This document shows, in pieces, positions 6,506 to 12,212 of a stretch of 12,212 nt of DNA. The notes beneath the pieces were generated by a model, which was given only the letters and a program-made list of their open reading frames with translations, had not been told where the DNA came from and made no database searches. The stretch is taken from assembly GCF_000808015.1 (NCBI RefSeq), contig NZ_JWHR01000043.1:1-12212 (forward strand), read 5' to 3'. The position numbers were made by a program, and so were the translations under genes. Positions within the stretch are counted from its first letter, which is position 1; every line of letters starts with the position of its first letter. This DNA comes from Terrisporobacter othiniensis. Its GTDB lineage: Bacteria; Bacillota; Clostridia; Peptostreptococcales; Peptostreptococcaceae.

Positions 6506-8491
6506 CTATATATTTATCTCACAGTGCATATGATTTTTTACATCTTCACCTTTTACAGTATAGCCTTGTCCCTTTGAACAAAATATTGAATTGGAAGTAT
6601 AAAGCTTATCACTATTTTTATCGTAATTTCTAATTTCTAACACTTTATCACTATTATGACATTCATCATATCCATCATAGTTAAAGCTAATTCTTCCTCT
6701 TCCTTTAGTGAAGGATATTAATTCAAGCGGATAATCCATAAATTCACTAACAGGCCCTCTACCACTTATAATTGACTTATTATTACTAGAGCCCTTTATA
6801 TTAAAGCTTCCATTCATTTTTTGTATATCTGAAATTACTCTTCCCATATGATCATTATCTATTTCTATTTTAAATTTATAGTAAGGTTCCAGTAGTATAT
6901 TTTCCACTTGTTCCAAACCTTGTCTTAAGGCTCTAAATGTTGCTTGTCTAAAGTCGCCACCTTCTGTATGCTTATTATGTTCTTTACCTGTCAAAAGAGT
7001 TATTTTCACATCCGTAAGCTCATATCCACCAAGTATTCCCCTATGACTTCTTTCAAATATATGAGTCTTTACTAAGTTTTGATGACCAACAGTAATATCA
7101 TCCACATGAGCTAAACTTTCAAAGCTTATCCCACTATTTCTTTTAGCTGGTTCAATTTTTAGTACAACTTCAGCGTAATGTCTTAATGGTTCAAAATGAC
7201 CCACACCTATGGTTTGATCTTTTATAGTTTCTTTATATAAAATTTCACAAGGACCAAAGTCAACTTCCAGATTAAACCTTTCTAAAACTATTTCTTTTAA
7301 AACTTCCAACTGAATTTTGCCCATTATATTAATTTTAATTTCCTTAAGCTCTTCACTATATGTAGGATTTAATGATATTTCTTCTTCTCCTAAAATTTTA
7401 AAATAAGAGTAAACATCTTTAATATTTACACTTTCATCAAATAATACTTTTGTGCTTAAAGTAGGTACAATAAAGTTATCATCTTCACTATCTAGATTAT
7501 AAAGCCTATTTTCTTCTTTGCTAGAAATTACAAGTCTAGATGGATAAGCTTCACTTAAACCTTTTATAGCTACTATTTCACCAGCAAAAGCTTCATCTCT
7601 TTTTATAAATTTATCACCTTTATAAATTCTTATTTCATTAACTTTTTCTCTTAATATATCATTTTGGACCATATAAGAAAGTTCATCTTTAATTTTTAAT
7701 TTACCTTCCAAAACTTTTATAAAAGTTAGCTTTTGTTTATTCTCTTCACTTTTTATTTTATATACCTTTCCACTAAAGCTTTTGTTTTCATCATAATTTG
7801 CTTCACTCAAACTCTCTAATACTTCTAAAAGTACACCTATATTTTCATCATAAAGAGCTGAGCCAAATACACAAGGATATATGTTACAACTATTAAATAA
7901 TGATTTAATCTTTTTAAACCATAGCTCATAATCAAAATTATCATCTAAAAATCTTTCTAATAATTCTTCATCTTTTTCTGCAATAAATTCTATTAGTTCA
8001 TCACTCATATTCTTGTTTAATTCTTTTGTGAAATCAAATATATCTTTAGATAAATTTTCTTTTAAACTTATATTTATTTCTTCTCTATTTGATATATCTC
8101 TATCCATCTTATTTACAAAAATAATGGTTGGTATATTATGTTCTTTTAAATAATTAAAAATAGTTTCACTATGGGACTGGACTTTCTCCACACCACTTAT
8201 AATTAAAATAGCATAATCTAACATCTTCAAACTTCTTTCCATCTCTGGGCTAAAATCCACATGTCCTGGTGTATCTATTAAATAGTAATTTGAATCTTTA
8301 TAGTTAAAATACCCTTCCTTGGAAAATATAGTAATGCCTCTTTGTCTTTCTATTTGATTATTATCAAAGTATGAATCTTTATGATCCACCCTTCCTCTTT
8401 TTCTTATGGAATTTGTATGATAAAGTATTTGTTCACATAGAGTAGTTTTTCCACTATCCACGTGAGCTAAAATACCGATTATTTTATTCAT
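6506..8491 (-). CDS. TetM/EF-G-like translational GTPase, uncharacterised branch
   Basis: This protein has the full architecture of ribosomal protection proteins and EF-G. Numbered from an ATG at 8501-8503, the GTPase motifs are AHVDSGKTT (13-21), RGIT (55-58), DTPGH (77-81), NKMD (131-134) and GSAL (214-217). Domain II follows, then the domain III-V region, ending LLEPYYKFK (537-545) and a tail with IFCSKGQGYTVK (640-651). The domain IV loop, where Tet(M) and Tet(O) have YSPVS, reads EHNKHTEGGDFR here, so tetracycline resistance should not be assumed. The start at 8489-8491 is preferred: AGGTG lies just ahead of it, and the ATG four codons upstream has no ribosome site. That gives 661 residues. 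It probably heads an operon with the YgjP gene and the PocR-AraC gene. It presumably acts on the ribosome; whether it protects, recycles or rescues is unknown. Confidence 0.88.
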   Translation of the reverse strand: MNKIIGILAHVDSGKTTLCEQILYHTNSIRKRGRVDHKDSYFDNNQIERQRGITIFSKEGYFNYKDSNYYLIDTPGHVDFSPEMERSLKMLDYAILIISGVEKVQSHSETIFNYLKEHNIPTIIFVNKMDRDISNREEINISLKENLSKDIFDFTKELNKNMSDELIEFIAEKDEELLERFLDDNFDYELWFKKIKSLFNSCNIYPCVFGSALYDENIGVLLEVLESLSEANYDENKSFSGKVYKIKSEENKQKLTFIKVLEGKLKIKDELSYMVQNDILREKVNEIRIYKGDKFIKRDEAFAGEIVAIKGLSEAYPSRLVISSKEENRLYNLDSEDDNFIVPTLSTKVLFDESVNIKDVYSYFKILGEEEISLNPTYSEELKEIKINIMGKIQLEVLKEIVLERFNLEVDFGPCEILYKETIKDQTIGVGHFEPLRHYAEVVLKIEPAKRNSGISFESLAHVDDITVGHQNLVKTHIFERSHRGILGGYELTDVKITLLTGKEHNKHTEGGDFRQATFRALRQGLEQVENILLEPYYKFKIEIDNDHMGRVISDIQKMNGSFNIKGSSNNKSIISGRGPVSEFMDYPLELISFTKGRGRISFNYDGYDECHNSDKVLEIRNYDKNSDKLYTSNSIFCSKGQGYTVKGEDVKNHMHCEINI

Positions 8492-8561
8492 CTTACACCT
8501 CATTTAGTCATAATATATAAACTTATCTTATCACATTACATAAGTATTAGTAAAATGGATT

Positions 8562-8661
8562 ACACACCAAAATTTGCTTGAGCTACATGTTTACGAAACA
8601 TTTTAGGCCACTCTCCACTTCATGTAGAAAAGTGGGTATCTATTGCTCTATTTAGGTGTAT
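8562..8661 (-). other. Inverted-repeat-rich leader region, possible structured RNA
   Basis: This stretch is visibly richer in G and C than the flanking DNA. Outer arms 8562-8572 and 8651-8661 pair over about ten positions; one is a G-U wobble only in minus-strand RNA, favouring that strand. Inside are GAGC/GCTC (8580-8583 with 8645-8648), a hairpin 8587-8592/8596-8601, and a hairpin 8615-8620/8630-8635. The loop of the latter (8621-8627, CATGTAG) is exactly complementary to 8583-8589, giving a possible pseudoknot or alternative fold. It lies 70-170 bases upstream of the GTPase start. I recognise no known riboswitch class, and there is no T run. The rest of the 8492-8840 intergenic region is plain AT-rich DNA with promoter-like elements towards 8841. 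Confidence 0.4.
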
Positions 8662-8717
8662 TGGATTTTATCTTCTATTTCCATTGACAAATTTATTATT
8701 TTTATTTAATATAAATA

Positions 8718-8732
8718 TGATAGTTATTCTCA
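8718..8732 (+). promoter_or_regulatory. Weak Fur-box-like sequence
   Basis: TGATAGTTATTCTCA matches the 7-1-7 Fur consensus TGATAAT-N-ATTATCA at 12 of 14 fixed positions. It lies just upstream of a TATAAT at 8746-8751, in front of the AraC-type gene. In DNA this AT-rich a match of this quality can arise by chance, and neither neighbour is an obvious iron gene. Confidence 0.22.
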
Positions 8733-8745
8733 TTTGTAAATCAGT

Positions 8746-8751
8746 TATAAT
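8746..8751 (+). promoter_or_regulatory. Candidate -10 element for the AraC-type gene
   Basis: A perfect TATAAT lies 90 bases ahead of the preferred start at 8841, with only a poor -35 match (GTTATT) 17 bases upstream. It is the best promoter candidate on the plus strand in the divergent region. Confidence 0.35.
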
Positions 8752-8840
8752 TGATAATCAACTTCTATTATGTTCATATATTTTTATTTTATTAATATAT
8801 GGATATTAAATTCAAATTAGAAATTAAGGAGTCAAATAAG

Positions 8841-9563
8841 ATGTTAAATATAAATTATATATGCGAAACATTTTTTAATTGTTGTAACATTCCAATTAAA
8901 GCATTATCTAAAGAGTATGAGGAAATCTATAAGCATGGATATAATGATTATTTAGATGAGATGTATCCAAAGAATGAAATAAATGACTTTATATTAAATA
9001 AAATGAATAGTAACAAAGATATTTATACTTTGTCCATTGATAAAAATGTACACTATATTATTACAGATGCTTGTAATGTTTTCTTTATCTTAGGTCCTAT
9101 ATCAACAGATATTACCAATGAGTTAATTTGTTATAAACCAGCCACTTGCTTTGAATATATAGAGTGTGTCCTATGTAAAATAATTGAAAATAACCTTGTT
9201 TATGATGTTAATAGTCGCTCTTATAATATATATGTTAGAAAAGCTATACATCATATACACAAGTATTATAATGAAGATATATCCATAGATGATTTATGTG
9301 ATAAATTAAACATAAATAAATCATATTTTTGTAATTTATTTAAAAAATCTACAACACAAACTTTTTCCAACTTTTTAAATTACTTTAGAGTAGAAAAAAG
9401 TAAGAAGTTACTAGAAGATCCTACCTTATCTTTATTAGATGTTGCTTTAGAAGTTGGCTTTACTAATCAAAACTATTATACAATTGTATTTAAAAAAATA
9501 ACAAATCAAACTCCATCAGCCTATAGAAAAGAAATTGTGTCACTTAAAAATCAAGTATATTAA
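8841..9563 (+). CDS. AraC-family transcriptional regulator
   Basis: This protein of about 240 residues has a C-terminal AraC DNA-binding domain covering roughly the last 105 residues. Its two helix-turn-helix units are IDDLCDKLNINKSYFCNLFK and SLLDVALEVGFTNQNYYTIV, followed by the typical TPSAYRKE. The N-terminal 130 residues contain many cysteines and the phrase FFILGPISTD, which resembles the small-ligand sensor domains of other Firmicute AraC proteins; I cannot name the ligand. An in-frame ATG exists at 8799 without a ribosome site, whereas the ATG at 8841 follows AAGGAG at a nine-base spacing, so 8841 is chosen. The gltS-type gene follows 123 bases downstream on the same strand and is its most likely target, by context only. 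It diverges from the GTPase operon across a 349-base region. Confidence 0.88.
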   Translation: MLNINYICETFFNCCNIPIKALSKEYEEIYKHGYNDYLDEMYPKNEINDFILNKMNSNKDIYTLSIDKNVHYIITDACNVFFILGPISTDITNELICYKPATCFEYIECVLCKIIENNLVYDVNSRSYNIYVRKAIHHIHKYYNEDISIDDLCDKLNINKSYFCNLFKKSTTQTFSNFLNYFRVEKSKKLLEDPTLSLLDVALEVGFTNQNYYTIVFKKITNQTPSAYRKEIVSLKNQVY

Positions 9564-9626
9564 CACTACATTTAGAATATAATCTATAAATATTTCCTTT
9601 TAATTACATACAATATAGTTTTTAAA

Positions 9627-9656
9627 TTAAGGACGTTGATTTATCAACGTCTTTAA
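9627..9656 (+). terminator. Hairpin between the AraC-type gene and gltS
   Basis: Arms 9627-9639 and 9644-9656 form 13 pairs, including the perfect core GACGTTGA/TCAACGTC, with a TTTA loop. One pair is G-U only in plus-strand RNA, so it suits plus-strand transcripts. The T run after the G-C core is short (CTTTAAAT). It ends 30 bases before the gltS start codon and could be a weak terminator of the regulator transcript or an attenuator in the gltS leader. Confidence 0.5.
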
Positions 9657-9686
9657 ATAATTTAATAGATAAAGGTAGGTGAAAAA

Positions 9687-10889
9687 ATGTATAACCTAGA
9701 TTTAAACATAGTAAGCACCTTAATATTATCCATAGTTTTATATTTATTTGGTAATTTTCTAACTAATAAAATTTACATACTTAATAAATTATGTATTCCT
9801 TCTCCCGTTGTAGGTGGTCTTACTTTTTCATTATTTGTTTTTATTTTAGAATACTTTAAATTAGTAAATGTATCTATGAATACTCTCCTTATGCCTTATT
9901 TTATGTCCTTTTTCTTCACCATAGTAGGATTAAATGTCAGTTTCAAATTATTAAAAAAAGGAGGAAAAGTTTTAATTATTTATTGGTTACTATGTGCTCT
10001 TTTGGGATTTTGTCAAAATATCATAACCTTTATTTCATCAAAACTATTAAATATAAATCCTCTTTTAGCATTAATGTGTGGGAATATATCCATGGAAGGT
10101 GGACATGGCTATTCTTTAGCATTTGGAAGGACTTTAGAATCTTTAGGTGTAGAAAATGCTTGTAATGTTGGCTTTGCTTCTGCTACTTTAGGCCTGATTA
10201 TGGGAGGAATAATTGGAGGGCCTATTGCCAAAATTTTAATTGAAAAGTATCACTTAAAATCTTCAAATATACATAAAGTAAATAAATCTTCTTTAATGAA
10301 AAGTAATACTTCTATTTTAGATATTAATGACACACTATTTTTTGAACAAATTTTAATTGTTTTAGTTTCCATGAGTGTTGGTAGCGTTTTAGCAAATATT
10401 ATCAATGTGTATTTTCATATAGTTATACCAAGTATAGTAGGATGTATTTTTGTTGCTGTATTATTTAGAAATTTTAATGATAAAACTAAAATAATGATAA
10501 TGAATTTTAAACTATTAGACTTTTTACAAAACTTGTCCCTTGGAATGTTTTTGACTATGGCTCTTATGAGTATTGACTTTTTCACTTTATCTAGTTTATT
10601 TGGTCCAATAGTTTTTATAGTAATTTGTCAGGTAATATTTATTATTATATTTGCTACAACATTTGCTTTTAAACTTCTTGGAAAGGACTACGATGCTGCT
10701 GTAATGATAAGTGGTATGCTAGGTCATGGACTTGGTGCTACACCCAATGCTTTAGCTAATATGGGTTCTGTAACAAATAAGTATGGAGCTAGTGCAAATG
10801 CCTATTTAGTCGTCCCCTTAGTTGCTGCTTTTTTACTTGATGTTTTCAGTATTCCATGCATTTTGTTTTTTATTAATATTCTTACATAA
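9687..10889 (+). CDS. gltS: Sodium/glutamate symporter, GltS family
   Basis: This 400-residue integral membrane protein matches the length of Escherichia coli GltS (401). About ten hydrophobic helices are visible. The family shows two inverted structural halves, and the equivalent loops are seen here: CIPSPVVGGL (36-45) in the first half and VIPSIVGCI (247-255) in the second. Other hallmarks are TIVGLNVS (78-85), GGHGYSLAFG (138-147), GGIIGGPIA (173-181) and GHGLGATPNALANM (346-359). The family imports glutamate with sodium; the exact substrate of this member is inferred. AGGTAGGTG precedes the ATG. An AraC-type regulator is encoded upstream in the same direction, with a hairpin in between, suggesting regulated uptake. 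No clear terminator follows; the next 157 bases are AT-rich. Confidence 0.9.
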   Translation: MYNLDLNIVSTLILSIVLYLFGNFLTNKIYILNKLCIPSPVVGGLTFSLFVFILEYFKLVNVSMNTLLMPYFMSFFFTIVGLNVSFKLLKKGGKVLIIYWLLCALLGFCQNIITFISSKLLNINPLLALMCGNISMEGGHGYSLAFGRTLESLGVENACNVGFASATLGLIMGGIIGGPIAKILIEKYHLKSSNIHKVNKSSLMKSNTSILDINDTLFFEQILIVLVSMSVGSVLANIINVYFHIVIPSIVGCIFVAVLFRNFNDKTKIMIMNFKLLDFLQNLSLGMFLTMALMSIDFFTLSSLFGPIVFIVICQVIFIIIFATTFAFKLLGKDYDAAVMISGMLGHGLGATPNALANMGSVTNKYGASANAYLVVPLVAAFLLDVFSIPCILFFINILT

Positions 10890-11033
10890 AAAATTTGATT
10901 AATAATTCTTATTATATTATCTATTTAATGCTTTTACTAATTAGCTTTATTTTTAATTATAAGATATCTTAAATCATCATATTTGTATTAAATTTATAAA
11001 AAATATCATAATAATAATAAAGTAAATATTATG

Positions 11034-11040
11034 AAGGAGG
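11034..11040 (+). promoter_or_regulatory. Very strong ribosome binding site of the DUF1540 gene
   Basis: AAGGAGG sits six bases before the ATG, an essentially perfect Shine-Dalgarno. It is the strongest in the window and suggests the small protein is made in quantity. Confidence 0.85.
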
Positions 11041-11046
11041 TACATT

Positions 11047-11355
11047 ATGAATAGCAATTTAAATTGCCTTGTTTCAAATTGTGCTTATAATAAAACTGGT
11101 TATTGTTATGCTTCACATATAAAAGTAGAAGGCTTTGAGGCTACTGTTACTCCAGAAACTTACTGCGAAAGTTTCATAAACAAAGCTGAAGCTAATTTTA
11201 CAAACTCTGTAAGTGATGATACTCTTACTAATACTCAAAGTATATCTTGTAGTGCAAAAAACTGTACATATAATATTCAAGGTGCTTGTAATGCAAGTCA
11301 TGTTCTTATTAATATGAAAAATGCAGTTTGTGATACATTTAGATTAAAACATTAA
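11047..11355 (+). CDS. DUF1540 two-repeat cysteine-rich small protein
   Basis: This 102-residue soluble protein is made of two copies of the DUF1540 domain. Copy one has Cys7, Cys12, Cys20, His24 and Cys40; copy two has Cys68, Cys73, Cys81, His85 and Cys95. Both share the pattern C-x4-C-x7-C-x3-H and a final cysteine, and the phrase NC(A/T)YN recurs. Between them is a polar, threonine-rich linker (about 46-64). The spacing looks like a small metal (zinc) site, but no function is established for the family. The start is fixed by an excellent AAGGAGG. It is a lone gene with its own terminator; its stop codon overlaps the A tract of that terminator. There is no signal peptide or membrane segment. 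Confidence 0.88.
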   Translation: MNSNLNCLVSNCAYNKTGYCYASHIKVEGFEATVTPETYCESFINKAEANFTNSVSDDTLTNTQSISCSAKNCTYNIQGACNASHVLINMKNAVCDTFRLKH

Positions 11356-11384
11356 AAAAAAGAGAGGCTTTCCTCTCTTTTTTT
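11354..11384. terminator. Bidirectional terminator between DUF1540 and plsC genes
   Basis: AGAGAGG (11361-11367) pairs with CCTCTCT (11372-11378) around a four-base loop. The stem is flanked by seven A on the left and six T on the right, so each strand has a U tract. The stop codons of the two convergent genes (TAA at 11353-11355 and, on the minus strand, 11383-11385) fall in the A and T tracts themselves. The whole intergenic space is therefore the terminator. Confidence 0.95.
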
Positions 11385-12123
11385 AATTCATGTTCATTTC
11401 CATGGCACAAATCATTTTTTCTTTTATTCTTTCTGCTAGTTCTGCAGTTTTTATCTTCGGATTTTCAATATGATCATATATAGGATCTAGATACTCAACT
11501 TCCACATTTCCTGATTTTATTTTCCCCACTGGTTCATAGCCTTCGTAAGTGCTTCTAGAGTTTTTTATTACCATAGGAACTATAGGGCATTTTGCCTTAT
11601 ACGCAATTTTTAAAGATCCTGGTTTAAAATCAGAAATTAAAGCATCGGGATCTTTTACCCAAGTTAGGTCTCCTTCAGGAAATACTGCCATACTTTGCCC
11701 CATCTTAATATTCTCTGATGCTTTAATTATACTTTTCATTCCTTCTCTGTTGTTTTCTCTATTTATAAAAACACACTTCATTAAATTTAGCCAATTGCTC
11801 ACAATTGGTATATGTCTCCAAGTAGGCACATCAGCAATTATAACTCCAACTGGCTTTACTATGCTGGAAACTAAGATATAGCTATCTAACATACTAGCAT
11901 GATTTGATACAAATAAAACCTCTTCTTTCGGTACTTTTTCTTTACCTATAACTTTTATCTTTATCTTTACTAAATCAAGAGATCTTTTAGCATGATTCTT
12001 TACGAATCTAAATTTTTCAATACTACTATATTTTTTCTCATTGTACTTTAGTTTTATCAACTCTGGTATGGATAATAAAAATCCAAAAATTTGAAATAGA
12101 GCAAATTTGATATAATTTAACAC
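11383..12123 (-). CDS. 1-acyl-glycerol-3-phosphate acyltransferase (PlsC family)
   Basis: This membrane-associated acyltransferase makes phosphatidic acid from lysophosphatidic acid in phospholipid synthesis. Numbered from a GTG at 12166-12168, the four family blocks are NHASMLD (89-95, catalytic His90 and Asp95), FINRENNREG (134-143), FPEGD (163-167) and KCPIVPMV (193-200). Block three usually reads FPEGTRS; here Asp replaces Thr. The hydrophobic N-terminal segment (FALFQIFGFLLSIPELI) is a likely membrane anchor. The preferred start is the GTG at 12121-12123, ten bases after AAGGAG. The in-frame GTG at 12166-12168 has no ribosome site and would lie upstream of the probable transcript start. 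This gives 246 residues, normal for PlsC. It converges with the DUF1540 gene on a shared terminator. Confidence 0.88.
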   Translation of the reverse strand: MLNYIKFALFQIFGFLLSIPELIKLKYNEKKYSSIEKFRFVKNHAKRSLDLVKIKIKVIGKEKVPKEEVLFVSNHASMLDSYILVSSIVKPVGVIIADVPTWRHIPIVSNWLNLMKCVFINRENNREGMKSIIKASENIKMGQSMAVFPEGDLTWVKDPDALISDFKPGSLKIAYKAKCPIVPMVIKNSRSTYEGYEPVGKIKSGNVEVEYLDPIYDHIENPKIKTAELAERIKEKMICAMEMNMN

Positions 12124-12158
12124 TGACTCACAACTCCTTAAAATAATGTTGACAATTA

Positions 12159-12187
12159 ATTCTAGCACACTTTCATTTATTTTTTAA
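12159..12187 (-). promoter_or_regulatory. Candidate promoter of the plsC-type gene
   Basis: On the minus strand TTAAAA (12182-12187) and TAGAAT (12159-12164) are separated by 17 bases. They match four of six and five of six consensus positions. Transcription would begin near 12150, which supports the shorter protein starting at 12123. Confidence 0.4.
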
Positions 12188-12212
12188 GTATTTATATTTT
12201 GTTATAAAATAC

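Noticed and set aside
6418..6633. Plus-strand open frame of 71 codons
   Set aside because: It is antisense across the GTPase/YgjP junction and has no plausible start signal.
6506..8491. Calling this a tetracycline resistance gene such as tet(M) or tetB(P)
   Set aside because: The YSPVS loop motif is absent and the C-terminal half diverges clearly from those proteins; only the family architecture is shared.
8576..8690. Plus-strand frame reading RNILGHSPLHVEKW, considered as an integrase remnant
   Set aside because: LGHS is a short, weak resemblance to tyrosine recombinases; no catalytic residues, repeats or attachment site accompany it, and the inverted repeats explain the region better.
9983..10165. 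Plus-strand open frame of 60 codons
   Set aside because: It is out of frame within gltS, where the gltS frame carries the family motifs.
11113..11301. Minus-strand open frame of 62 codons
   Set aside because: It is antisense to the DUF1540 gene, whose cysteine pattern and ribosome site are clear.
11549..11881. Plus-strand open frame of 110 codons
   Set aside because: It is antisense to the PlsC catalytic blocks.

Overview
The window reads as part of the chromosome of a low-GC anaerobic Firmicute of the Clostridia, plausibly near Clostridium or Peptostreptococcaceae. The reasons are the very AT-rich DNA, strong GGAGG-type ribosome binding sites, clostridial protein families (a PocR-AraC regulator, ATP-type fused dihydroxyacetone kinase, DUF1540, a TetM-like GTPase) and a near-consensus clostridial Rex site. 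The genus call is inference. I see no tRNA, rRNA, CRISPR array, insertion sequence or phage gene.

Layout. Positions 74-4500 hold a minus-strand glycerol module: glycerol dehydrogenase (gldA), a fused DhaK-DhaL dihydroxyacetone kinase, and a monoglyceride-lipase-like hydrolase. The lipase could release glycerol from monoacylglycerol, GldA oxidises glycerol to dihydroxyacetone, and the kinase makes dihydroxyacetone phosphate. The DNA upstream of gldA has a Rex-operator match (4411-4428), a 12-bp inverted repeat (4343-4377) and a TATAAT lacking a good -35. A strong terminator (4512-4558) insulates it from the next gene.

Positions 4639-8491 hold a second minus-strand cluster: an uncharacterised TetM/EF-G-like GTPase, a YgjP-type metalloprotein 14 bases later, and a PocR-AraC regulator. 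The regulator is split by one in-frame TAA at 5002-5004 between the sensor and the DNA-binding domain. It lies beside the glycerol module and is its obvious candidate activator, so it may be a fresh pseudogene.

Positions 8492-8840 are a divergent intergenic region with a dense, interlocking set of inverted repeats that could fold as a leader RNA for the GTPase gene. On the plus strand follow an AraC-family regulator (8841-9563) and a GltS-type sodium/glutamate symporter (9687-10889), with a hairpin between them. A small two-repeat DUF1540 cysteine protein (11047-11355) and a PlsC-type acyltransferase (11383-12123, minus) converge on one very compact bidirectional terminator.

The points most worth following up are the nonsense codon in the regulator, the Rex site over the glycerol operon, and the possible structured RNA ahead of the GTPase gene.
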